Source: Aquabacterium sp. (GTDB lineage: Bacteria > Pseudomonadota > Gammaproteobacteria > Burkholderiales > Burkholderiaceae_C). Taken from it: a DNA stretch of 64,000 bases. Within the stretch, counting starts at the first letter, position 1; each line of letters begins with the position of its first letter. The DNA lies in the NCBI RefSeq assembly GCF_016234775.1, contig NZ_JACRAH010000009.1:80584-144583 (forward strand). The letters run 5' to 3'. The notes beneath the pieces were generated by a model. That model did not search any database. It saw only the letters and a list, made by a program, of their open reading frames with translations, and was not told where the DNA came from. Below, in pieces: positions 36,979-46,295 of this stretch. Both the position numbers and the translations under genes were made by a program.

Positions 36979-37797
36979 ATGGCCCGTGAGCAAGTGATCG
37001 CCGGTGTGCCTGTGTTCATCGAAGGCGAGGGCCCCGAGACCATCCTCATGCTGCATGGTTGGCCCGACACCCATCGACTGTGGGATCGGCAGGTGGCGTT
37101 TTTCAGCGCGCACCACCGCTGTGTGACCATGACCCTGCCGGGCTTTGACAAGGTGGGCCTGGACGGTGGTTTCTCGCTGGATCATGTCGTGGCCGTGATC
37201 GCGAAGGTGGTGGAGACCGTCAGCCCGCATCAGAAGGTCACGCTGATGCTGCACGACTGGGGTTGTGCCTTCGGTTACCAGTTCGCCATGCTGCACCCCG
37301 AGCGCGTGGCCCGCATCGTGGCCATTGATGTGGGGGATGCCAACTCGCCGGCTTTTCAGCAGTCTTTGTCCATCGTGGCCAAAGGCATGGTCTTCACCTA
37401 CCAGATCACGCTGGCCTTGGCCTGGTACGTCGGGGGCGCGATTGGCAACGGGATCACGCGCGGCATGGCCCGGGCATTGCAGGCCAAGGCTGATCCGCGC
37501 CACGTGCACGCGGGCATGAACTACCCCTATGCCATGCGCTGGATGAAAGCGTTTGGAGGCTTCGACGCCATGCGCCAGATCGAGCCAGAGTGCCCATTCT
37601 TCTACGCCTATGGGCGCAAGAAGCCCTTCATGTTCCATTCGCCGCAGTGGGTGAAGCGCCTGGCTGGCCGCGAAGGCAACGAGGTGCGCGGCTTCAACAG
37701 CGGCCACTGGGTGATGGTGGACTGCGCCGATGAATTCAATGCTTCCGTGGCGGACTGGTTGTCTGCTTCTTCGACTCAAAAGGTGATGTATGGCTGA
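36979..37797 (+). CDS. alpha/beta hydrolase with Asp nucleophile (epoxide hydrolase/dehalogenase type)
   Basis: This 272-residue protein has the alpha/beta-hydrolase core. The oxyanion segment is MLHGWPDTHRLW, the nucleophile elbow LHDWGCAFG has Asp (about residue 93) where esterases have Ser, and the catalytic His is in SGHWVMVD (about 242). This pattern fits epoxide hydrolases or haloalkane dehalogenases. AGGAG lies about 8 bases before the ATG at 36979. It starts a three-gene operon (SRPBCC, membrane protein) with overlapping genes. The substrate is unknown. Confidence 0.83.
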   Translation: MAREQVIAGVPVFIEGEGPETILMLHGWPDTHRLWDRQVAFFSAHHRCVTMTLPGFDKVGLDGGFSLDHVVAVIAKVVETVSPHQKVTLMLHDWGCAFGYQFAMLHPERVARIVAIDVGDANSPAFQQSLSIVAKGMVFTYQITLALAWYVGGAIGNGITRGMARALQAKADPRHVHAGMNYPYAMRWMKAFGGFDAMRQIEPECPFFYAYGRKKPFMFHSPQWVKRLAGREGNEVRGFNSGHWVMVDCADEFNASVADWLSASSTQKVMYG

Positions 37798-38257
37798 GGT
37801 ATTCCGAGTGGAAGTGGTGCGCGACATGGCGGCCACGCGAGAGCAGGTGTTCAAGCTGATCAGCGATCACCGTGCGTATGCGCGTTACCCCGGCGTGAAA
37901 GCGGCCAGGCTGATCAGTCCAGGCCAGCGCGAGGCTGATGGCCAGGGCGCGGTGCGGGCCTTGTCCGTTGACGGTGGGGTGACCTTTGTGGAAGCGATCA
38001 CCCGCTTCGAGCCCGGCAAGCGCATGGACTATCTGATCCTCAACAAGTGGCTGCCCATGCGGCACAAGGGTGCGGTAATCACGCTGGAGGCGCAGGGCCG
38101 CATGACGCGCGTGCGCTGGGTCAGCACATTCGAGGTGCCGGTGCCGCTGATCGGTGGCCTGATCGGCCGCAAGATGGTGGCGCAGTTCACGCAAGGCTTC
38201 TCGGGCATGCTGGCAGCCATGGCGGCTCAGCTTGACAAGCAGGTGCAGGCCGCATGA
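37790..38257 (+). CDS. SRPBCC-family protein
   Basis: This 155-residue protein has the SRPBCC/polyketide-cyclase-like fold pattern: an N-terminal FRVEVVRDMAATREQVFKLI helix after a strand, a beta sheet (MDYLILNKWLPM, VITLEAQGRMTRVRWVS), and a long C-terminal helix. Such proteins hold hydrophobic ligands in a cavity. It overlaps the hydrolase gene by 8 bases and the membrane-protein gene by 4. Confidence 0.72.
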   Translation: MAEVFRVEVVRDMAATREQVFKLISDHRAYARYPGVKAARLISPGQREADGQGAVRALSVDGGVTFVEAITRFEPGKRMDYLILNKWLPMRHKGAVITLEAQGRMTRVRWVSTFEVPVPLIGGLIGRKMVAQFTQGFSGMLAAMAAQLDKQVQAA

Positions 38258-39045
38258 GCCCGCGGCAACACATCAAGGTGGTGGCCGGCCTGCTCGCCGC
38301 GTCCATCGCCATCGAGGTCAACCTGCTGGCGGGCATCGAGCTGGTGAGTGATGCGGTCTACCACGGGCTGCATGTCGCGTTGATGGCCGCGGTGGTGATC
38401 TCGCAGTTCGCCTTGTATCTGTCGAACAAGGGCACATCACCTCACGCGGGCTATGCCTTGTGGATGGCGCTGGGCATGGCGTCCACAGCGGCGGGCGATT
38501 ACGTCAACGGCGCCATGAGCGGGGTGGAGCCGGTGTCGCTCAAACTGACCTGGGCGATGTTGCTGTTCGGCGTGGGTTACGTCATCTACGTGCTGATGCT
38601 GTGGCGGCACGACCGAGAAATGGCAGCTGCCGGGCAGGGCGCTTCAGGCCCTTGGCGCTATGCCCTGGCCTTGCCTGTGGCGGCGCTCAATCTGTTGGCG
38701 TGGTTGAAGCACGTGGAGCCCGGCGTGCAGGCTCACCCGCTGTTGTGCAACGGCTCGCTCGTGTTCAACATGACGATCTATGTGGCCATGCCCGTGCTGG
38801 CCATGCGCTTTTTCATCAACAGCCAGTGGCACATCGGCGGCCTGATGGTGCTGATCGGCGGGGTCCTGATCCCCTACTCGGATCTGATCCTGTTTGGATC
38901 GTGGTTGCACAGTGGCGTGGACCCGGCCGTGCCCAGCTTCCAGCTGTATGCCTACAACTGGATCGTGTACTTTGGCGGGCAGGCCTTGATGGCGCTGTTC
39001 TCGGCGCTGGTGATTCAGTCCGATTCGCGGGCCGGGGCGCGGTAA
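38254..39045 (+). CDS. multi-pass membrane protein of unknown function
   Basis: This 263-residue protein has about seven or eight transmembrane helices. The sequence AAGDYVNGAM followed by WAMLLFGVGYVIYVLML distantly recalls YhhN/lysoplasmalogenase-like proteins, but the match is too weak to name. It shares a 4-base ATGA overlap with the SRPBCC gene, so it works with that protein and the hydrolase. A hairpin follows. Confidence 0.68.
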   Translation: MSPRQHIKVVAGLLAASIAIEVNLLAGIELVSDAVYHGLHVALMAAVVISQFALYLSNKGTSPHAGYALWMALGMASTAAGDYVNGAMSGVEPVSLKLTWAMLLFGVGYVIYVLMLWRHDREMAAAGQGASGPWRYALALPVAALNLLAWLKHVEPGVQAHPLLCNGSLVFNMTIYVAMPVLAMRFFINSQWHIGGLMVLIGGVLIPYSDLILFGSWLHSGVDPAVPSFQLYAYNWIVYFGGQALMALFSALVIQSDSRAGAR

Positions 39046-39047
39046 GC

Positions 39048-39070
39048 AGAGGCGGCATCAAGCCGCCTCT
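39048..39070. terminator. hairpin between convergent genes
   Basis: AGAGGCGGC (39048-39056) and GCCGCCTCT (39062-39070) form a perfect 9-bp stem with a 5-base loop between the stops of the + strand membrane protein and the minus-strand gatB. It lacks a good T-run on either strand, so its termination strength is uncertain. Confidence 0.6.
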
Positions 39071-39080
39071 TCGCATCACA

Positions 39081-40706
39081 TCAGCCCTCGAGCTTCTTCT
39101 TGAGCAGCTCGTTGACGGTGGCCGGGTTGGCCTTGCCCTTGGTAGCCTTCATGGCCTGACCTACCAAGGCGTTGAAGGCCTTTTCCTTGCCGGCACGGAA
39201 CTCTTCGACCGACTTGGCATTGGCTGCCAGGATGTCGTCGAGGATCTTTTCCAGCTCGCCGGTGTCGCTCATCTGCTTGAGGCCCTTGGCTTCGATAATC
39301 GCATCAACCTCCCCTTCACCATTCCATAGCCCATCGAAGACCTGTTTGGCAGCGCTATTGCTGATTGTTCCATCTCCGATTCGATTTACCAGGATTCCAA
39401 GCTGGCAGGGCAATACGGGGCACTCTATTGCCCCCGCTAGTTCAAATTGCCTCAAATACTCAGCGGGGGTAATACCAATCGCAGTTCGAAGACCCTCTGG
39501 CACGGAGGTGGTGTCCCGGTCTTGTTCGAGCGAATCAGCCGCCTCTAGCAAGGCATGAACCGTACGGTTTGATAGGAAGTCAATCTTTTGTTCGAGGTTT
39601 TCGAGCGAATTCTTTGTGCGTCGAAAGACTTCACCCATTACCCAGTTGCTCGCGGTCTTGTAGTGGCTAGTCCATTTAACTACGTTCTCAAAGTACATGG
39701 CCTTGGATCGCGATTGAATAAGCGTGGCGCAGTCATAAGCCGGCAGGCCGTAGTCGCTCTCGAAGCGCGCGGCCATCACGCGAGGCAGCTCGGGCATCTC
39801 GCTGCGCACGCGCTCCACCCACTCCGGCGAGATCACCAGCGGGGGCAGATCAGGGTCGGGGAAGTAGCGGTAGTCGTGTGCGTCTTCCTTGGTGCGCATC
39901 GCGCGTGTCTCGCCCGTATCGGGGTTGAACAGCACGGTGGCCTGCTGGATGGCGCGGCCGTCTTCGATCTCGTCGATCTGCCAGTTGATCTCGTAGTCAG
40001 CCGCCTGCACGATGTGCTTGAAGCTGTTGAGGTTCTTGATCTCGCGGCGGGTGCCCAAAGGCGCACCGGGACGGCGCACCGAGATGTTCACGTCGCAGCG
40101 GAAGGAGCCTTCCTGCATGTTGCCGTCGCAGATGCCCAGCCACACCACCAGGGTGTGCAGGGCCTTGGCGTATTCGGCGGCTTCGACGCTGGCATGCATG
40201 TCGGGCTCGGTCACGATCTCGATCAGCGGCGTGCCGGCGCGGTTGAGGTCGATGCCCGACGACTTCTCGCCGTTGAAGCCGATGAAGTCGTCGTGCAGCG
40301 ATTTGCCGGCGTCTTCTTCCAGGTGGGCGCGCACCAGGCGCACGGTGTGTTCCTTGTCGCCCACGAAGAAGCTGACCGAACCACCTTGCACCACGGGGAT
40401 CTCGTACTGGCTGATCTGATAGCCCTTGGGCAGGTCAGGGTAGAAGTAGTTCTTGCGCGCGAAGATCGAGCGCGGGGCGATGTGCGAACCCACCGACAAG
40501 CCGAAGGCAATGGCGCGTTCAACGGCCCCCTTGTTCATCACTGGCAGGGAGCCGGGCAGGGCCAGGTCCACCGGGCAGGATTGGGTATTGGGCTCGGCGC
40601 CGAATTGCGTCGAGGCGCCAGAGAAGATCTTGGATTGCGTTGACAGCTGGACGTGTGTTTCCAGGCCAATGACGACTTCGTAGCCGCGGATCAACAGAGA
40701 GCTCAT
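39081..40706 (-). CDS. gatB: aspartyl/glutamyl-tRNA amidotransferase subunit B
   Basis: This 541-residue subunit binds Asp- or Glu-tRNA and, with GatCA, forms Asn- or Gln-tRNA. The cradle domain motifs are clear ([73 protein letters not shown]). The protein is about 50 residues longer than usual: between NWVMGE (354-359) and DGTISN (445-450) lie about 85 residues where about 40 are usual. The region 325-473 has foreign codon use (see the separate entry). The start is the ATG at 40706. Confidence 0.93.
   Translation of the reverse strand: MSSLLIRGYEVVIGLETHVQLSTQSKIFSGASTQFGAEPNTQSCPVDLALPGSLPVMNKGAVERAIAFGLSVGSHIAPRSIFARKNYFYPDLPKGYQISQYEIPVVQGGSVSFFVGDKEHTVRLVRAHLEEDAGKSLHDDFIGFNGEKSSGIDLNRAGTPLIEIVTEPDMHASVEAAEYAKALHTLVVWLGICDGNMQEGSFRCDVNISVRRPGAPLGTRREIKNLNSFKHIVQAADYEINWQIDEIEDGRAIQQATVLFNPDTGETRAMRTKEDAHDYRYFPDPDLPPLVISPEWVERVRSEMPELPRVMAARFESDYGLPAYDCATLIQSRSKAMYFENVVKWTSHYKTASNWVMGEVFRRTKNSLENLEQKIDFLSNRTVHALLEAADSLEQDRDTTSVPEGLRTAIGITPAEYLRQFELAGAIECPVLPCQLGILVNRIGDGTISNSAAKQVFDGLWNGEGEVDAIIEAKGLKQMSDTGELEKILDDILAANAKSVEEFRAGKEKAFNALVGQAMKATKGKANPATVNELLKKKLEG
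39290..39730 (-). other. codon- and composition-shifted patch inside gatB
   Basis: Codons for about residues 326-473 often end in A or T (GGA, ATA, GTA, CTA, CGA), while the flanking gatB sequence and its neighbours use almost only GGC, ATC, GTG, CTG and CGC. The frame stays open and the sequence still encodes conserved GatB residues. It also holds the extra linker segment. It most likely came by gene conversion or recombination from a different lineage. Confidence 0.75.
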
Positions 40707-40711
40707 GGGCG

Positions 40712-41581
40712 TCAGGCGGGGTGTCGCGTAGGTTGATGGTTCAAGGGCCGGTAGGTGGTGGCGAAGTCTTGTCGCCAGCGCGCTACCAGGGCCCGGTTGT
40801 CGTGTTGCCAGGGGTGGAAGCTGGGCTTGAGGAAGGCAAACCAGTGCGGCATGGTGTGCCACAGGATGCCGTCGCGGCCCAGCCAGAAGCGCAGTGCGCT
40901 GCCCCAGGTCTTGCGTTGGAGGAACTGGCCATCCTTGCTCAGCATCAGCGCGCTTTGCACGAAGGCGTAGTACATGAACTCCAGCGAGATCAGCAGGTAC
41001 ATGGCCACACGGCGCACATAACCGCCACCTACGGCGTGGTAGGTGTCGAGCGCCACGGCCTTGTGTTCGGACTCTTCAGCCGCATGCCACATCCAGATCT
41101 TGCGCATGGTGGGCTCCATGCCTTCAGTCCAGCTGGGGTAGCGCAGCAGGCCATCACCGAGGATGGCCGTGAAGTGCTCGTAAGCCACCGTGATCGCCAG
41201 CTTGGTGCGCGGGTCAAAGAACGCGGTGTGCTTGATCACGCGGGCCAGCGTGCGCTCGACCCAGGCGCTGTAGCCCTTGGATACGAGGTGGTCGTTGTAC
41301 TGCTGATGCAGATGGCGATGCGTGGCCTCTTGCCCGATGAAGAGCTTGATCTCATCAAACAGTTCCGTCTTGCCTTGCGCGGCCACATCCTTGGCGAAAT
41401 GGCGCACGCTGTCGATGAAGAACTGCTCGCCCACCGGGAACATGAACGACAGGCCGTTCAGCAGTTGCGAACGGTAGGCATCGTTGTTGTTCCAGTAGAT
41501 CGGAAAGCCCTGACTGATGTCCACATCGAGGTGGCGCACGGTCATGCCGTCCGTGTGGATGGGCGAAGCAGGGGTGTTCAT
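40712..41581 (-). CDS. PF10118-type predicted metal-dependent hydrolase inside the gatCAB operon
   Basis: This 289-residue protein is a paralogue of the product at 30452. It has the PF10118 pattern with Glu/His pairs: [15 protein letters not shown] (about 81-95) and [21 protein letters not shown] (motif [13 protein letters not shown], about 169-181). The N-terminus [12 protein letters not shown] is also compact. It overlaps gatA by 4 bases (ATGA) and ends 5 bases before the gatB start, so it is expressed with the amidotransferase. The reason for this placement is unknown. Confidence 0.8.
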   Translation of the reverse strand: MNTPASPIHTDGMTVRHLDVDISQGFPIYWNNNDAYRSQLLNGLSFMFPVGEQFFIDSVRHFAKDVAAQGKTELFDEIKLFIGQEATHRHLHQQYNDHLVSKGYSAWVERTLARVIKHTAFFDPRTKLAITVAYEHFTAILGDGLLRYPSWTEGMEPTMRKIWMWHAAEESEHKAVALDTYHAVGGGYVRRVAMYLLISLEFMYYAFVQSALMLSKDGQFLQRKTWGSALRFWLGRDGILWHTMPHWFAFLKPSFHPWQHDNRALVARWRQDFATTYRPLNHQPTRHPA

Positions 41582-43071
41582 GACAGGCTCGCTGGTGTGC
41601 GCTGGTGCCAGTCGGTGGCTTGCTGGAAGGCGTGCGCCGTGTGCAGCAAACCGGCTTCCTGCCAGTAGTTGCCGATCAGCTGCAGCCCTACTGGCAAGCC
41701 GTGTTCACCAAAGCCACAAGGCACGCTCATGCCTGGCAAGCCAGCCAGCGAAGCAGGCAGCGTGAAGATGTCGGCCAGGTACTCGGCCACCGGGTCGGTT
41801 TGTGAACCAATGGGGCGGGCTACGCTGGGTGAGACGGGGCCGGCGATCACGTCGCACACCTTGAAGGCAGCCTGGAAGTCATCGGCGATCATGCGCCTCA
41901 ACTTCTGGGCCTGCAAGTAATAGGCATCGTAATAACCATGCGACAGCACATAGGTGCCGATCATGATGCGGCGCTTGACCTCGGCACCGAAACCTTCGGC
42001 GCGGGTCTTGCGGTACATGTCGTTGAGATCACCGTACTTGGCTGCACGGTGGCCGAACTTGACGCCATCGAAGCGGCTCAGGTTGGACGAGGCCTCGGCT
42101 GGCGCGATGATGTAGTACACGGGGATGGACAGCTCGGTACGCGGCAGGCTGATGTCCACCAGTGTGGCGCCCATGGCTTCCAGTTGCGACAGCGCGGCGC
42201 GTGTGGCGGCCAGCACATCGGCGCTCACGCCTTCACCGAAGAACTCCTTGGGTACACCCACGCGCAGGCCTTTGAGTGGCTGAGCCGTGGTGGCATCGGC
42301 TCGTGGCGTGTTGATCACGGCCATGAAGTCGGGCACGGGCTCTTGCGCACTGGTGGCATCGCGCTCGTCAAAACCGCTCATGGCCTGCAGCAGCAGGGCA
42401 CAGTCTTCGGCGGTGCGGGCCATGGGGCCGGCCTGGTCCAGTGAGGAGGCAAAGGCGATCATGCCGTAGCGCGAGCAGCGGCCGTATGTGGGCTTGATGC
42501 CGGTGATGCCGGTGAGTGCAGCCGGTTGGCGGATCGAGCCGCCGGTGTCGGTGCCAGTGGCGCCGGCCACGAGGCGTGCGGACACGGCCACAGCCGATGC
42601 ACCGGACGAGCCACCCGGGATGCGGGTCGTGTCCCACGGGTTGCGGGCCACACCGTAGGCGGAGTTCTCGTTGGCGCCGCCCATGGCGAACTCGTCGCAG
42701 TTGAGCTTGCCCACGTTCACCACGCCCGCAGCCTTGAGTTGCGCCACGACGGTCGCGTCGAATGGCGACTGGTAGCCCTTGAGCATCTTGGATGCAGCCG
42801 TGGTGGGCAGGCCCTGCGTGACGAAGATGTCCTTGTGCGCGATGGGCACGCCATCAAGCGGGCCCAGGGCCTGGCCGGCCACACGACGCGCATCGGATGC
42901 GGCGGCAGCAGCCAGCGCGCCAGCGGTATCCACATGCAGGAAGGCGCCCAGCTCGGTGTGCGCGGCAATGCGGTCCAGCACATGCTGGGTCAGGGCCACG
43001 CTGGTGGTCTGGCCAGACGCCAGTTGCTGGCTCTGCTCGGCCAGTGTCAGGTCATGCAATGCGGTCGTCAT
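41578..43071 (-). CDS. gatA: aspartyl/glutamyl-tRNA amidotransferase subunit A
   Basis: This 497-residue amidase releases ammonia from glutamine for GatB. The amidase-signature triad is visible: Lys80 (AHKDIF), Ser155 (PGGSSGASA) and Ser179 ([12 protein letters not shown]). The length fits the family (about 480-500). Its stop overlaps the next gene and its start overlaps gatC by 4 bases. Confidence 0.96.
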   Translation of the reverse strand: MTTALHDLTLAEQSQQLASGQTTSVALTQHVLDRIAAHTELGAFLHVDTAGALAAAAASDARRVAGQALGPLDGVPIAHKDIFVTQGLPTTAASKMLKGYQSPFDATVVAQLKAAGVVNVGKLNCDEFAMGGANENSAYGVARNPWDTTRIPGGSSGASAVAVSARLVAGATGTDTGGSIRQPAALTGITGIKPTYGRCSRYGMIAFASSLDQAGPMARTAEDCALLLQAMSGFDERDATSAQEPVPDFMAVINTPRADATTAQPLKGLRVGVPKEFFGEGVSADVLAATRAALSQLEAMGATLVDISLPRTELSIPVYYIIAPAEASSNLSRFDGVKFGHRAAKYGDLNDMYRKTRAEGFGAEVKRRIMIGTYVLSHGYYDAYYLQAQKLRRMIADDFQAAFKVCDVIAGPVSPSVARPIGSQTDPVAEYLADIFTLPASLAGLPGMSVPCGFGEHGLPVGLQLIGNYWQEAGLLHTAHAFQQATDWHQRTPASLS

Positions 43072-43367
43072 TCGATCACCTTGGGCACGAGGAACAGGCC
43101 GCCATCCTGAGCGGGGGCGTTGGCCATGTTGGCCTCGCGGTTGTTGGGCTCGGTGACCGCGTCTTCACGCAGGCGCAGGGTCACGTCCTCGATGGCGGAC
43201 AGGGGGGTGTACAGGGGCTCGACACCGGAGGTATCGACCGCACGCATTTTTTCGACGATGTCGAAGAATTCATTCAATTGCGTCAGCATCGCACCTTGCT
43301 CGTCGCCGCTGAGTTCCAGGCGGGCGAGTTGGGCAATGCGGCTGACGTCTGCAGGGGTCAGGGCCAT
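43068..43367 (-). CDS. gatC: aspartyl/glutamyl-tRNA amidotransferase subunit C
   Basis: This 99-residue protein is GatC, which stabilises GatA and links it to GatB. It has the usual helical N-terminus ([12 protein letters not shown]) and [18 protein letters not shown] near the end. It is the first gene of the operon; its promoter lies in the 307-base region shared with mreB. Confidence 0.94.
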   Translation of the reverse strand: MALTPADVSRIAQLARLELSGDEQGAMLTQLNEFFDIVEKMRAVDTSGVEPLYTPLSAIEDVTLRLREDAVTEPNNREANMANAPAQDGGLFLVPKVIE

Positions 43368-44718
<1,351 letters not shown>

Positions 44719-44736
44719 ACCACCCTTGTCGTGACC

Positions 44737-44771
44737 ACAGGCGCCCCTCAAGATGGCGCCTGTCGTGTTTT
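44737..44771 (+). terminator. hairpin between mreB and mreC
   Basis: ACAGGCGCC (44737-44745) and GGCGCCTGT (44755-44763) make a perfect 9-bp stem, then CGTGTTTT. It is between mreB and mreC and may end part of the transcripts, which would raise MreB above MreCD. Confidence 0.65.
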
Positions 44772-44789
44772 GGGAGCTGACACGCCGCC

Positions 44790-45758
44790 ATGCCGTTGGC
44801 CACGCTGGACCGAACGCCACCGCCCTTCTTCAAGCAAGGGCCGTCGGCGTTCACACGTCTGATGTTTTTCTCGGCGCTGGCGGTCTTCCTCATGGTGGCC
44901 GACGCGCGCTGGAAAATGACCCAGCCCCTGCGCGCCGTGGTGGCCACCGCCCTGCAGCCTTTGCAGGAGGTGTTGATGGCGCCCGCACGCTGGTGGGACA
45001 CGGCCGGGCATTACTTTTCCGGGCTGGATGCCGCCAAGCAGTCGCAACTGGCGGCGCAGCGCCTGGTGGCCCAGCAATCCGAACGTGTGATGCGGGCCGA
45101 TCAGCTGGAGCGAGAAAACGCCCGCCTGCGTGGTTTGCTGGCATTGCGCCCGCGCATCGAGGTGGCCAGCATGGCGGCCGAGATCCTGTATGACGCGCCG
45201 GACCCTTTCACCCGCAAGGTCGTGATTGACCAGGGCAGCGCCAATCGCGTGGCGCTGGGTGCCCCCGTGATCGATGAGGCGGGCGTGCTGGGGCAGGTCA
45301 CGCGCGTGTATCCACTGACTTCCGAAGTGACCCTGGTGACGGACAAGGATGCAGCCGTGCCCGTGGTCAATGTGCGGACACAACAACGCGGCGTGGCCTA
45401 CGGGACACCACAGGCGCACGGCATGGAGTTGCGCTTCATGGCCGGCAATGCCGATGTGCAGGTGGGCGATGTGCTGCAGACATCCGGTCTGGATGGCGTG
45501 TATCCGGCGGGCTTGCCTGTGGCCAAGGTGCTGCAGGTTGATCGCCGTGCCGACTCGGCCTTTGCCCGTATCACACTGACCCCTACCGCCAACCCCGACA
45601 GCACGCGCCATGTGTTGCTGCTGGAGCCCACGGCCAGCAAGATGCCTGAACGGCCGGCCGATGCGGCGGCCTCGGCCTCTGCCGTGGATGCGTCAGGCCG
45701 ACACGGCAAGGGCCATCATGGCCCCGCCAAAGCGGCCGCTTCAGGAGTCAAGCCATGA
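44790..45758 (+). CDS. mreC: rod shape-determining protein MreC
   Basis: This 322-residue bitopic protein has a cytoplasmic N-terminus, one transmembrane helix (about 22-40), a coiled coil (about 75-115, QLERENARLRGLLAL) and the paired periplasmic beta domains (VVIDQGSANRVALGAPVIDE, GDVLQTSGLDGVYPAGLPV). A low-complexity Ala/His C-terminus follows. It links MreB filaments to PBP2. It overlaps mreD by 4 bases. Confidence 0.95.
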   Translation: MPLATLDRTPPPFFKQGPSAFTRLMFFSALAVFLMVADARWKMTQPLRAVVATALQPLQEVLMAPARWWDTAGHYFSGLDAAKQSQLAAQRLVAQQSERVMRADQLERENARLRGLLALRPRIEVASMAAEILYDAPDPFTRKVVIDQGSANRVALGAPVIDEAGVLGQVTRVYPLTSEVTLVTDKDAAVPVVNVRTQQRGVAYGTPQAHGMELRFMAGNADVQVGDVLQTSGLDGVYPAGLPVAKVLQVDRRADSAFARITLTPTANPDSTRHVLLLEPTASKMPERPADAAASASAVDASGRHGKGHHGPAKAAASGVKP

Positions 45759-46270
45759 TGCCCCGTGGCAGCGAACTGCTGTTGCCCGTCAACCCCTTCT
45801 TCATCTGGCTGTCGCTGTTCCTGGCCTTGAGTCTGGACATGCTGCCCTGGGGCCGGGTGGCCGGCGTGCCTGACTTCCTGGCCGTGGCGCTGGTGTTCTG
45901 GAACGTGCATCAGCCTCGCCGCGTGGGCGTGGGTTCGGCTTTTGTTCTGGGCTTGATCATGGATGTGCACCAGGGTGCTCTGTTGGGGCAACACGCGCTG
46001 GCCTACACCCTGCTGAGCTTCTTTGCCATCACCGTGCACCGCCGCCTGCTGTGGTTTACCGTCGCTTCGCAAGCGGTGCAGATCGTGCCGCTGTTTGTGG
46101 CCGCGCATGCTGTGTCCCTGCTGGTGCGCATGTTGGCCGGGGCCAGCTTCCCAGGGTGGGGGCTGGTGGTGGCGCCGCTGCTGGAGTCGCTGATGTGGCC
46201 GCTGGCGTCCTTCGTGCTGCTGGCGCCGCAACGCCGCGCACCAGACCGCGACAAGAACCGGCCGCTGTGA
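45755..46270 (+). CDS. mreD: rod shape-determining protein MreD
   Basis: This 171-residue inner-membrane protein has five or six transmembrane helices and the MreD pattern (FIWLSLFLALSLDMLPWG, FVLGLIMDVHQGALLGQHAL). It overlaps mreC by 4 bases. Confidence 0.93.
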   Translation: MMPRGSELLLPVNPFFIWLSLFLALSLDMLPWGRVAGVPDFLAVALVFWNVHQPRRVGVGSAFVLGLIMDVHQGALLGQHALAYTLLSFFAITVHRRLLWFTVASQAVQIVPLFVAAHAVSLLVRMLAGASFPGWGLVVAPLLESLMWPLASFVLLAPQRRAPDRDKNRPL

Positions 46271-46295
46271 GTCGGACCGCATCCGGGTGCCCCGC

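Noticed and set aside
38254..39045. Lysoplasmalogenase (YhhN) assignment
   Set aside because: Only one short stretch is similar; key residues could not be matched, so it is left as unknown.
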